Shown in pieces: positions 50,926 to 61,936 of a stretch of 64,000 nucleotides of DNA. Both the position numbers and the translations under genes were made by a program. Each line of letters opens with the position of its first letter. Positions within the stretch are counted from its first letter, which is position 1. The notes beneath the pieces were generated by a model. The model saw nothing but the letters and a program-made list of their open reading frames with translations. It searched no databases and was not told where the DNA came from. Origin of the DNA: Augochlora pura (Eukaryota; Arthropoda; Insecta; Hymenoptera; Halictidae); contig NC_135781.1 in NCBI RefSeq assembly GCF_028453695.1, forward strand, positions 10,601,640-10,665,639, read 5' to 3'.

Positions 50926-52255
50926 TGCAGGAGCAGATCCGACGTCGCGATCTCGACTACCGCGGCCGTCGCCGCAAACAAAAAGGGGGCCCCCTTTGAT
51001 TTTACACCGGGTATCAACGGGCCGCTCTCTTCGCCACGCTTTTCTCGCCTATCGTTCCTTTCACAAGCCTCCCTACGGTAAATACGAGTCAGTGGGATTC
51101 GCATTAGCCTCGTCTTAACACTTCTACTGCCCGCCAATCTGCGCCACGTATCTGCAGAGCGCACTTGTTGCTGAGATAGCAACAGTTCGAAAAATATTTT
51201 CATAAATTTTTGACACTAATTGTTCGATTGCGGAAATGTGGTAACGTTGATACTCGCTGACAGTGGGCTTGCAGGTACATATAGATTTTATAAAATACGA
51301 CAAGTTTCATGCTAAATTCGGATTTTGTCGAAACGGGGTGGACAAAAAACAGAGCGAAGTATATATAAGCCACCACGTATACAAATATGATCGAATTCGT
51401 AAAAATATCGCTATTTGGATAAGATCGTATTTCACGAGATCTCTATGGGTAATGGAATATTGCGACGAGAGTGACAGTTGATGGGGTAAGTTCTTCAGCG
51501 ATCTATAATTCTGTTACCTAAATTCGTTCTTCATGAATTCGAATACGTGCATGGCTTTGACTACAACACTAAAGTACGACGTTTTTGACCAAAGGAAGAA
51601 AAATTTGATTTGCAGAATTCAATTAATTTGACGGTTCGATTTAGAAAGATGCGAAACACTGTAGAAGAGTTAAGAAAGAATGAAATAGAAGAATTCATCA
51701 CGATACATCCACGCAGTCTTCATCCAATCAGCGAGGACCTCGAAGGTATTCAACATCTTCCATCTTTCTATTGTGTCAAACTTTTGGACCATTAGAGTGT
51801 CTATGGAGAAGGAATGTTTAAACTTTTTTTATTATAAACTTCGAAACAAGTTTCAATGGAATAAAAATTGCTAATTTGTGATATATAATAATGAGTATAC
51901 TGTATACTAATCAATGTACTACTGATCTTTATATAAACAACAAATTTTTGTATCATTAGACAATTACAATAAGTTGAAATAAATATGTAAACATTTTTAG
52001 TTTCCTTAATTTGTTTCTTATATCACGTATCACCTATTTATTTTACTATGAATGTATATAACCTTCAGTGTAGTAATCAATTGCAGAAAACTGCCTTGTT
52101 GCAATTTTGCTACTTCTTCAAAATGTTGAATTTCAGTCGGAGAAGTCATCATCGCAATACACCAAGTTTCACACATTGTGACGAAGGTTCATAAGTGAAA
52201 CACAAAGCAGTAGAAGCACTAGAAGAATGCAGGAACATGAGCACGCTACATCCTA

Positions 52256-52303
52256 TTAACCCCTTGTCGTACTTTGTCGAGTCTGTCTCGTGATGGCGAT
52301 TTC
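52256..52303 (+). mobile_element. Solo or decayed end of the 25942-type TTAA family
   Basis: It begins TTAACCCCTTGTCGTACTTT and continues GTCGAGTCTGTCTCGTGATG, then GGCGATTTC. This aligns with the inward-read right end of the element at 25942-26192. I find no matching second end nearby, so it is a truncated or very diverged copy. Confidence 0.5.
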
Positions 52304-53624
52304 ATGTAATAGCCTGTTAAGTATGAATGCTATACCGTTCCTCCAACTCTGAGTAAAATTCTGTTCCTTTTTCATCACTATCTAAGAATTCGAGGATAAC
52401 TAAGTATTGTACACAGTAAATACAAGTTCTCGTTTTCCTTAAAGTAATTATTACAATCGAAAATGTCTAATCTAATTATTGTAACTGCAAAGAAAATAAT
52501 ACGGCAAGATTGTTAATTGACCAGGTTACTTGTCGCAATTTCTTTAAAAAGTGTATGAGCTGTTATAATTATACTGATGATGTTTGATACTCTCCATATT
52601 TGGTTTAAATACAACACATTCATGGAATATATAATTTAATGAAAAATACAATTTAATCTAGAGAATCAAAGCATATATCGTTCTTAACCAGTTAGCTATT
52701 TTTTAACGAGTGTACTCATCGTAACATAAAATATTGCCACTTCTTCATAAGGAGTGTACATCAAAAGACGGTTACCTGATTCTCGGTAAAAATAAATTCT
52801 GTTCCATTCTTGTAAGCGACGTGCAAACAGTCGTCAGTGTCTTGAAGAGCGGTATCAGTAACAATTCAATTGGTTACCGCGACTCAAAGCTGATCCCTGT
52901 AAGTCGGCTCTGAAGATTCCACCTAAATCGTGACTTTCTCCAAGGAAAAATCACGTTCCATCGAGCCGTATTTCGTGCACGTATAATTCCCGGGTCCAGC
53001 GTGGCGTTGTAAAAGATTTCTCTACGGTCGCATAGCGGAGCAGCAGCGAATGCCGGGTGCGATCGATCGAGAAGAAAGAGGAAAGGAGTGTCGGTCGGGC
53101 CGGTCGCCGGCGACACCACCGTCGGCGTGGTTGTGGTTTCGCCGTAAGGCTACCTAACGCGGCAAGTATTTAAATAAAAGCGTCGCGAGATCGATCGCGA
53201 CGGAATCGAGCGAACAATTCGTACGCGTGGCGTGGCTCGGCTTGGCACGGCCTAGCCACGGAACAAGCCGATGTCGTAGCGCGCTCGTATCTCGCCAGGT
53301 AGAAAGAGAGAAAGAGAGGAAAAAGAAAGCGGGAGCGGTAGGGGCCCGCGAGTTTCGACGACGATTAATCGCGTGCTTTTGAAACCGGCCCTTCCACTCG
53401 GTGGAAACAATCGAACAACGGCGTGGCAGAGGTCTGTCAGCGGCTACCGGTAAGCCTGGTCTTTAAACTTTTCTGTTACGCCAGCCGGAATCTTGGACAC
53501 GGAGTTATCGACAGGCCGATACGTGTCGACACGAGCGGCGATTCGTGGCGAGAGAAAGAAAAAGCGATATATAGAGGGGAGGCCAGCGAAACGGTAGCGT
53601 GGGGAGCAGCAGCAGCAGCTAAGA

Positions 53625-53657
53625 GGACGAGAGAGGGAGAGAGAGAAAGGGAGAGAA

Positions 53658-53698
<41 letters not shown>
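53625..53698. repeat. (GA)n microsatellite
   Basis: About 70 bases of GA-rich sequence ending in a long perfect run, 90 bases upstream of the initiator-like motif at 53789. Confidence 0.85.
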
Positions 53699-53788
53699 AA
53701 GGGGGCCCAAGAGGCCCAGGAGCGGCGGCCAGCGATAGTCGCTGAACGCGTCGAACTCTCTTCAAGCCTGGTTGATCGTTATTATTAG

Positions 53789-53904
53789 TCAGTAGAACAT
53801 GGACAAGACCGGGCAAACACGAAGAAAAGAACGAGCACGGGGAACACGGTGGCTTTATGCGGGACGAGGGAGTAGGGACGAACGACGACGAACGGAGAGC
53901 GACG
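53789..53904 (+). promoter_or_regulatory. Possible transcription start with short first coding exon
   Basis: The initiator-like TCAGT at 53789-53793 is followed by ATG at 53799 and an open frame to a consensus donor GTAAGT at 53905. That gives about 35 Arg-rich codons ending in phase 1. A (GA)n tract lies 90 bases upstream, as seen at GAGA-factor promoters. No protein is recognised and no partner exon was found in the window. Confidence 0.2.
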
Positions 53905-53994
53905 GTAAGTAGAAAGGCGAAAAACCGAAAGAGAAAGGACGGGGAAAAAAGAGAAGATCGGAGAAGGGACCCCTCGGCGAGGAGGAGGATGACG

Positions 53995-54045
53995 AGGTGG
54001 AGGTGGAGGTGGAGGAGGAGGAGGAGGAGGAAGGAGGAAGGGGAG
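53995..54045. repeat. (GAG)n/(GGT)n trinucleotide tract
   Basis: GTGGAGGTGGAGGTGGAGG followed by (AGG)n. Both strands give low-complexity open frames (Glu or Ser/Pro). Confidence 0.85.
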
Positions 54046-54241
54046 GCATTGTTCGCCGGTTGGGCCCGGTGGAACCCTCCCGCTGCGCAAGTTATTTGCC
54101 ACGATTCTCCTTCATGATTTTTACTCTAATTTGTAACGACAGGAACGGAGCACGCGAGCTGCATTCCTACTCTCTTCGATCTTCGTCCGGCTGTGTTCGC
54201 TCCTCAACTCGTCTCGGGCTTTCACTCCCTCTCTCCTTCTT

Positions 54242-54243
<2 letters not shown>

Positions 54244-54291
<48 letters not shown>

Positions 54292-54300
54292 TCTCTCTGT
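54244..54300. repeat. (CT)n microsatellite
   Basis: About 22 perfect CT units and then an imperfect tail. With the GA tract at 53625 it forms an inverted pair about 550 bases apart. Confidence 0.9.
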
Positions 54301-55666
54301 GCCTTTCTGTTCTTCTCTCGCCTCTTGGATCGGGAGCATCGATTCGAGAACAACCTCTGCCTACTATTCCGCCTGTCCGTTCATCGGCTATGCCGTACCG
54401 GGGGCAGGAGAGTAGCGAAACGGGCCCACAATGGGCTCCCTATGATTTCGGTAGCGGTGTTTTTTGTCAGCGGCAAACAAGAGCCTGCCATGGTTAGCCT
54501 TGATCGATGGCTGAACTTAGCTGAGTAAGCCTCCGTTTAATTAATTCTTTAATTACTTTTCCCCGGGCCCCTGCTCTCGAGGCCGATGAGGAGGGCTGCT
54601 CGATTCCAGATCAACGATACGGACCCTATAGACCGTACGGTAGCGAGCGGTGACTAGGCCTGCTCTTTGAACGCTGCTCATGATATTGTATCCTTTCGGA
54701 CCGGCTCTGGCGGACCGCTGACCCCCCGTCGGACCTCCGAAGAGTCGCGTGAAAAACCCCATTCATCGATTAATCGTCCGGTTAACTCCGCTACGCGATC
54801 GGAATCGACGCGATTATCTTCTCTGTTTGTCGGAGGAGGATGCATCGAACCGAATTTTCCGACGATTTTTCCATTTGCTACGGCTCGAAGAATGACAGGG
54901 CCCGCGGTGCACGCGTAGCAAAGCCAGCGTCGAGGCAGCCAAGATATTTACCGCAACACCGGGATACCCGTAACATTCGTTATGCATGGTGTGTTCATCC
55001 GTCAAGGTGGTTAGCACGCAGGGGGCCCGTGCGGCGCGAAGAAAAGGGCCACGTCGTAAAATTCGGCAGGGTAGTCGATCATTGTTCTTCGAGCCGGGCC
55101 ATTGCACCTCGGACCCCCTCGTTCCCTCCCGGCTCTTCCTCCCGCAGGGCCCACCCTTCCGTCCCACTGCTACCTTCTTCTTTTACGCACCCAGGGCCCG
55201 TTCCCTGCGGAACATCCGTTTTCCCCCGCCCGCTTAATGCTGGGGATCGCTTATTCGCGGTCACGAAAACATGCTCGATTCCACGAGACCGTTCCTCGAC
55301 AGTGTTGCTCGGCTCTAACGAGGCGACAGTAATGCGGCAATCATCATAATTCTACCCCCGGCGAAAGACGGGCAATCGGAATCCGCGAGTATGAGCCTCG
55401 CGGAAATGATTTACGTCCAAGAGAAACGGTGGAACTACTTCTCGTGGAAATGGGGAACTAAGGGTGACGATGATTTAGATAATGATACTAGCGACTTAAC
55501 CGCGGATTTACAATGTAATAATTTCTCAAATACGGGCATGTACTTGTAATAACGACAATTAGGAGTGTTTTGTGGAAGACGACTAATTTTCCTGTCATTT
55601 TGACTTGCACAAAACATCCCATGAGAATTGAAATTTGCATGTAGATCAATAAAAGAAATCTTGCAG

Positions 55667-55714
55667 GGAATCTGTGTCACGAGTCTAACTCGTTACAATA
55701 GTCCAAGAGGTTAA
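55667..55714 (-). mobile_element. Decayed end of the same TTAA family
   Basis: Read on the minus strand it is TTAACCTCTTGGACTATTGT, then AACGAGTTAGACTCGTGACA and CAGATTCC. It shares the CGAGT-TAGACTCGTGA core with the copies at 52256 and 40744. A partner end is not clear. Confidence 0.45.
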
Positions 55715-56959
55715 TCCTTCAAAGTTGCATTAAAATCAAAGACTATCAGTACACGGATTGCCTTCATCGCGTCTGAAGAATATAAGGGATATAAGGGATA
55801 TTCTATTCGTAATTCATCCTGTTAAAATAAAGAACGATATAGTACGGTTAAAAATTGCTAACGTCAAATGGAACATCTTAAAAAGTCACAGACCGTTCGA
55901 AGCACGCACATCTTCATACAAATTCAAACTTTCTTGGTACATTTGTCACAAATCAGTATTAAAAACAGTTTGTCAATTAAAACTTCTTTGAAGAAAATAA
56001 AGTAAAGGTGACCCAAGACCTATCCTTTATCGAACCCAGAACATAGGAAAAAATAAATGCTATCGATAACAAAGTAGCTGCAGAAAGACCGCCAAGGTCA
56101 GTGACCGGCCGCCGACAAGAAAATCCATCACCAGTCCTACAAAATAAAGCGATCAACACCGCGAACGTTCCAGAACCGCCCCTTAGAACTAAGTAGCAAG
56201 CATGTTTATAGATACCGTACTCGTGTATTCCTTACAGAGGACGGTCTTTGCGTTCCTAGTGTAAGGCATAGTTCAGGGGTAGAAAGGGGGTGCGCGGGGG
56301 TGTCGGCAAGCAGGTAGGGCGCGCGCAATAACTATACTGCGAGCGTGTCACGTTCGTTTCTCTTGATCACACGAGCCTTCAGCGCTTGAACGGGATAGCC
56401 GAGGAAAATGATCGGCGTCGACGAAGCGGCTTGGAAATTCAGCACGAAACGCGCGAAGCGGCGCGAGGAGAATCGAGGCGAGGCGTTTACAAGCGGAGGG
56501 CGCGCGCGTGTTGGTGATCTCGGGGGCTAAGGAGGCGTTAAGAGGGGCAGCGTCGTAAAATAAGGCGGCGACGTGCTAGATACGGGCTCAACGGCGCATC
56601 GTAAAATCAGTCGGTGTCGGTGCACCGGCATAATTCTTCGGGCTACCCGGCCCGGTTCGGCCCGACCCAGGCTGTGAATTTCGCGAGCGTTTAAGTGCAC
56701 AGAGAACCCGGGAGAACAGAGCAGGAGGAAGAGAGGGAGGGGGGGTGGGGGGAAGAAAGAGAGACGGCTCGAGCGAGAACCGGACAGCGTTACGCGAACA
56801 TATAATTGTTGCGAGCAGATGTTGCCATTGAACGAGTCGTTTGTGCGGCTCGACTTCGGGGCGCCGGACAAAAGGGCACGGGTTGCGCAATCGCGCAAAC
56901 CGTGCGCCGTCTTCCAAAGGCAGAACTACTTTTCAATTTCGACAACCTTCGTATCCCCT

Positions 56960-57015
56960 TCCTCCTGTCTCTCCTCCTCCGCCACCTTCTTCCTCCTCTT
57001 CTTCTTCTTCATCGA
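56960..57015. repeat. CTC/CTT trinucleotide tract
   Basis: Imperfect (CTC)n then (TTC)n; codes only for low complexity. Confidence 0.75.
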
Positions 57016-59199
57016 TCCGAAATTTCTCCTCCTTTTTTTTCCGACCCCGGCTCACAAAGCCTCGACTCGATCGCAAATGAACCTGGGAACGCGCGTTCCC
57101 CGTCCGATGCTCGGGACCCGTGATCACGAAACCGTTGCCCGTGTACGAGAGATCGTTGTCCGAGTTCGGATAAAAGGCACGCAAACCCTCCGCTATGATG
57201 CCCGGCGACAAGGTGAAAGCGTTAAAAGAGACAGCCTCGTAAAATTAGGCGCTCGGTCCGCGATCAAGACGACACGCTCGCGCGACGCCTCGTAAAATTA
57301 GCCGGTATCGGCCGACAGATAATTTCTTGCTTACAACAAATTTTATACGAGGCGAACGGCAAGATGCTGCGTCGCACCCTGGGCAACGGACTGCATCTTC
57401 GCCGTGGCAGGACGGTCACGGTTTTACCGCCAACCAGAGGCTACCTTTAACGATGCAGTAGATAATTGAACGTAACGCCGCGACGCGCTTATCTACCCAC
57501 ACGAAAATACTTTCTTAGCTTAGAGTCTTACTTACTTATCTTAGACGAACCCCGAAGGTCCCGAAGATTGTCCGGTTGATACGTCGGTTTATGCTAATTT
57601 TATTTTGTATCCACTTCGACCTTCGGTCTTCCTCAGTTTTAGAATTTGTAACAGCGAAAATTTTGTTACACTTCGCGAACCCTAAAGTTCAATTGAACGT
57701 CTTTTGACGATGATTCTTAATGACATTGATGACTTCGTATTTTTTAATTGAAAGTTCTGCTAGCGGGCATAATATCAGGGTGTTGACTTCTCTAAACTTT
57801 CTAGCTTAAATCAAAACCACTAATTGCACTTTATCATGACTTCGAATTAACGCGATTCTATTGAGAATTTTCAACCTCAATTTTGCTATGAACATAAACT
57901 GTGAATAGCTTTCAATTTGCGTGCAATTTTGTCACAGAATGTGGTTAATACAATAATAACTACATTATGTGTTTCATTTACTTGCCACAGAAGTGAAGAG
58001 ACAAATGTGAATTAGTTTCGTTACCATCTTCGTGCAACCCTTGCTGTAGCTTCTCACGTTGTTTCGTTTACTCAGTTACACTGAAACAAGGGAGCATGTC
58101 GAACATGTTGAATCTGTTTAACTTAACACTGCATAGTTGTTGACTCGAAACGAGCTCAGACATTTCTACGTACGTTTGCCAGAAATAGATTATATCTATA
58201 AAATGCTGTAGAACACAAATACAACACATATCTAGATTTAAAATAAAATTAGCTCCAGTACAAAAATGGTAGATCTTAATTTTATTTTTAACATATGGCT
58301 TAATAAGAAAACGAAATAACACTTGCGTATTCAAAATAAGGCACAATTAAATAATAATATAGGGTCTTAAGAACGCGAAGATCGTTAAAGTGCTTATGCA
58401 TAAGGAATCATAGATCTGCTTTCTGTTCCTTGGAATCGTTTTCGGAGATCGCGATCTCGTTTCGACAAACAACGAACTAATCAATCGAAATTTTGATAAG
58501 CGCGAAGCAAGAAAATCTCGAAACGGGTGATTCGATGGGGTAGTTGCGCGAGTTCCGTTTCTCGATTCTAGATTAGCTGTCGATGGACAAGGCGATTCGA
58601 TCCGAATCGGGTTTATCCGGGCCGTGTTTCTGGTTCTATCTCCGCGGCCCGATCGGCGGACCCCAAAGTTTAATCGAGAGGGCCCCGGGGGCTCGTTCGG
58701 CGACCTTAAACAGCAACCCGCGTTGAAGTGAACGGAATGACATTTAAATACGATCGAGTTCTCGGGAAGAATCCGGCAGTAGCCGGCGTGGGGGCATCAT
58801 AGAAGTGGCCTGCCAGAAAACGAATCATATTTCACGGTTCCTGCGGCGAGGAACGCGACCGACGCGACGGGTCCATCGGACCGCGCGGAACGAGAGAGAG
58901 ACGCAGATGCCCGTGAAAAGGTAACGAAGGAAGCGACAGTTTTGATAATCGGTGTGCGCGTTCCGTATAATGCCGACAAGAGGCGTAGCCGCCATCGGGC
59001 GCAGAAGATACGACACGACGCTTCTGCTTCGGATCCGGGGGATTCCTCGGGGGCTCATCGTCGTTCTCTCCCGATCGCTCCCTTATCCGGGGACGATCTA
59101 ACTTCTATCTGTGCTCATCTGCGCGGGCCCCCCTTCTGTTTTCGAGTAAACGTTCCTTTGCTGCAGCATCTCCACGCGATGACCGTTCTGTTTCATCTC

Positions 59200-59246
59200 G
59201 TTTCTTCTCGTCTCGTCTCGTCTCGTCTCGTCTCGTTTCGTTTCGT
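59200..59246. repeat. (TCTCG)n pentanucleotide microsatellite
   Basis: Six or more TCTCG units changing to TTTCG at the right end. Confidence 0.9.
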
Positions 59247-59412
59247 TCTTCGTTCTGTTCCCCTTCGTTCCCTGGATCGTTTGCGCAGATCCAGCGGAAC
59301 CCTTCGACTCGGAAGAACGAGCGACAAGAAAGGGCGCGCGAATCTTTCCCGAAAATCGGCCTGACTCGCAGTTCCTTCGACCTCGTCGTTCTTTTTCTAG
59401 GTAACGAGAAAT

Positions 59413-59452
59413 TCAACCCCTTGCCATGTAATGACGTCTCGGAGACGTCATT
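59413..59452 (+). mobile_element. Possible family end containing a perfect 23-bp palindrome
   Basis: TCAACCCCTTGCCATGTAATG resembles the family end. It runs into AATGACGTCTC-G-GAGACGTCATT at 59430-59452, a perfect inverted repeat with a one-base centre. Other copies have an imperfect palindrome at the same place. Membership of the family is inferred. Confidence 0.35.
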
Positions 59453-61560
59453 GGAACTTACCCTCGTTCTTTTATACTCTAAAACTGCTCTACTATTCGC
59501 AGATTGAACCATGTGTTGAGTATTGTTCTGTAATCTGATCGATATACTTGCATGTAAATAAAAAACTTGTGCAACATAAATTCTTGCGTTTAATAATGTC
59601 TACGCAATCGGTACAGTAAATTTCCGTTTCTGCCCGAAATTCGTTTACTAAACAATTGCTAAAAAATTGTTTTCGCGAATTTCACTTAACTTGGTTGACA
59701 AGAAATGTTTTTTCAACTTTTTTATCTGGGGCTATAACGAATAATTTGATACATGCTTTTTGTAGACCTCATTTATAAATGCTGTTATCGTTTAATATAT
59801 GGTCGAGCTATAGCCATTAAAAGATGCGAGAATTACCTGTTTCCGGTTGAAATTCGTAGGAAACTGCTACTTTCATGAACTTGAAATGTCAACCGATTTC
59901 AATTAAATTTTGGTATTTAAATGACTTCGCAATTAACCTCTTGTGTTAGAATAATGTACTACACGTGTTATCTTGGTCAGAAACAAGAAGATAAGAAGAG
60001 TGACATAGTTCATTGTACTGAAGTACTGGACAAGATTATTAACATAAATCTTCAGCACATTCGTAATTTTATAAACAGTTGTTTTTGAAGTGTAATCCTA
60101 TAGAAGTACCGATCGCTATTTAGTATTGAAGCAATTTTATCTTCCACCGATGCGTGTACAGGGTGAAATTAATTAAGAAGCATAGGCTGAACGGATGTAT
60201 TTTACGAGTCTCTCTCCTCGTTTACGATGCAAATAAATTTATCATGCTATATAAGCGTAGAATTAATTAAGTAGAAATAATTGTGGGAGAGAGTTGCACG
60301 CTTTGTATATCGTAAAGGAACAATACTTTTTTTGTTATTTTGTCTCTTTTCATCGTTGCGTCATGTCGACGGCAAGATACAGTTGAAATTGGAAGAACGG
60401 GGAACAGGAGAGCGCGAACGGAAAACATGGAACATCGGGATATAATCACAAAAGTGTATGTTAAGAGAAGAAGAGATTCCTTGAAGCCATGAGTCACCAT
60501 GAATCATTTGCATCAAACATAATATTATGTTTCGTACTGAAATGAATTGTAGAGGACGTGAAGGAGGAGATCCAAAGATTGCGGTCGGTTACAAAAATAT
60601 TTTTTTGCCTCCAAATGAATAAACATCAGACTGAATAAAAATCGGCGTCGACTGAAACAATTTCGGTGAAATTGCGAAACGTTCAATTAAATACAGAAGA
60701 TTGGCATTCTACCATTAGTACATCGAGTTTCAATTAATGTTATTGTTTCTCTCTGAAACAATAACTCGAGGAGACTCTTTTCGCGATTGAAATTGCTAAA
60801 GTTACACCAGTTCTGAGACTCCTGGGTCCATGTCGGTTCTTTGGTCTCTTTAACGTTAAGGTAGATTATAAGGAGGTACCCTGAGAATATTCGAATTTGG
60901 CACACACTTAAAAATCATTTCGATACACTATGTACTGTAATTTTAGAAAGATCTCGGGGTATTAGTTTACCCATTCGTAATTAAACTATAACTGTCCAAC
61001 TTGGAGCCCAATAGACAGATCAAATCATTTCAGAGAAATATCGAAGATGTAAAAATTAACGACAGAGATTTAAATAATCCTTGTCTATTGATTAACGATC
61101 CTCGATAGAAAATGAAAAATTACACTTAAAGATGGAGCATCGAACAAGATTCACTACTTTTGCATATAATGCAGCCCCCGCCTTTCTTACTGTACAATAC
61201 AAAATAAATAAGTTTATAATTAGAGATTATGTACGAAATTTTTACCACAAATCCAACTCGTTGCTACAGCGCAATGTATTGAATACGATTTCAAGATGAA
61301 ATCATGTTGGATCTATCAATACCGTTCCAAGAAGACCTATACTAAACGGTCGAGCGAAGGCGGCGTCATGTCCGCAACTGGGCGCCATTTTGTAGGATTC
61401 GCGGGAATTCACAGGGCCGATCGCCGCGATCAGTTCCAAAGGAAAGTTCGATCCGCTTTGGAGATGAATCGTTCGGATGATTCGTGGCACAGATGCTCGC
61501 ATGCACGATGACGGGATCGTCGATGCTTGAAAGGAGAAGAGAAGGCAGCCAGACAAGCAA

Positions 61561-61690
61561 GCCAAGCCAAGCCAACGCGAGGCAGAGGCAGAGGCAGAGG
61601 CAAAGGCAGAGGCAACGGTAGAGGCAAAGGCAGAGGTAGAGGCAGAGGCAGTGGAAAAAGCAGAGTCAAAGGCAAGGTAAGGCAAGCGAA
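61561..61690. repeat. GGCAGA hexanucleotide minisatellite with GCCAA run
   Basis: Three GCCAA units, then about 16 imperfect GGCAGA/GGCAAA/GGTAGA units. Frames through it give Leu-Pro or Arg-Gly dipeptide repeats and look artefactual. Confidence 0.85.
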
Positions 61691-61900
61691 CGGCGTGCTC
61701 TTCTCGTCTCTCCGCGTCTCGTCTCGCGGTCGGCGTGCTCGCCTCATCAGCCTTCAGCGTTCGCATTCGCTTCGAGCTTGCGTGCCAGTCAGCATTGGCA
61801 AGTAATTTCTTGCACGCAATTGCCCGCTACTGGAATTGCCTGGTAGGCGACCTCAGTCCGTCAGTCATTTACTTTTTAAATCGAGCCTTCCTACCTACCT

Positions 61901-61936
61901 CTACCTGGCTGGCTGGCTGGCTGCCTGCCTGCCTGA
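61901..61936. repeat. CTGG/CTGC tetranucleotide tract
   Basis: CTGG units followed by CCTG units. Confidence 0.8.

Noticed and set aside
55573..55597. Seed-like resemblance to miR-7 (TGGAAGAC...)
   Set aside because: Matches only the first eight bases, then diverges, and no obvious hairpin surrounds it.
60163..60180. TACAGGGTG, a typical mariner-type end
   Set aside because: No opposite end found within 1 kb, so a single nine-base match is not enough.
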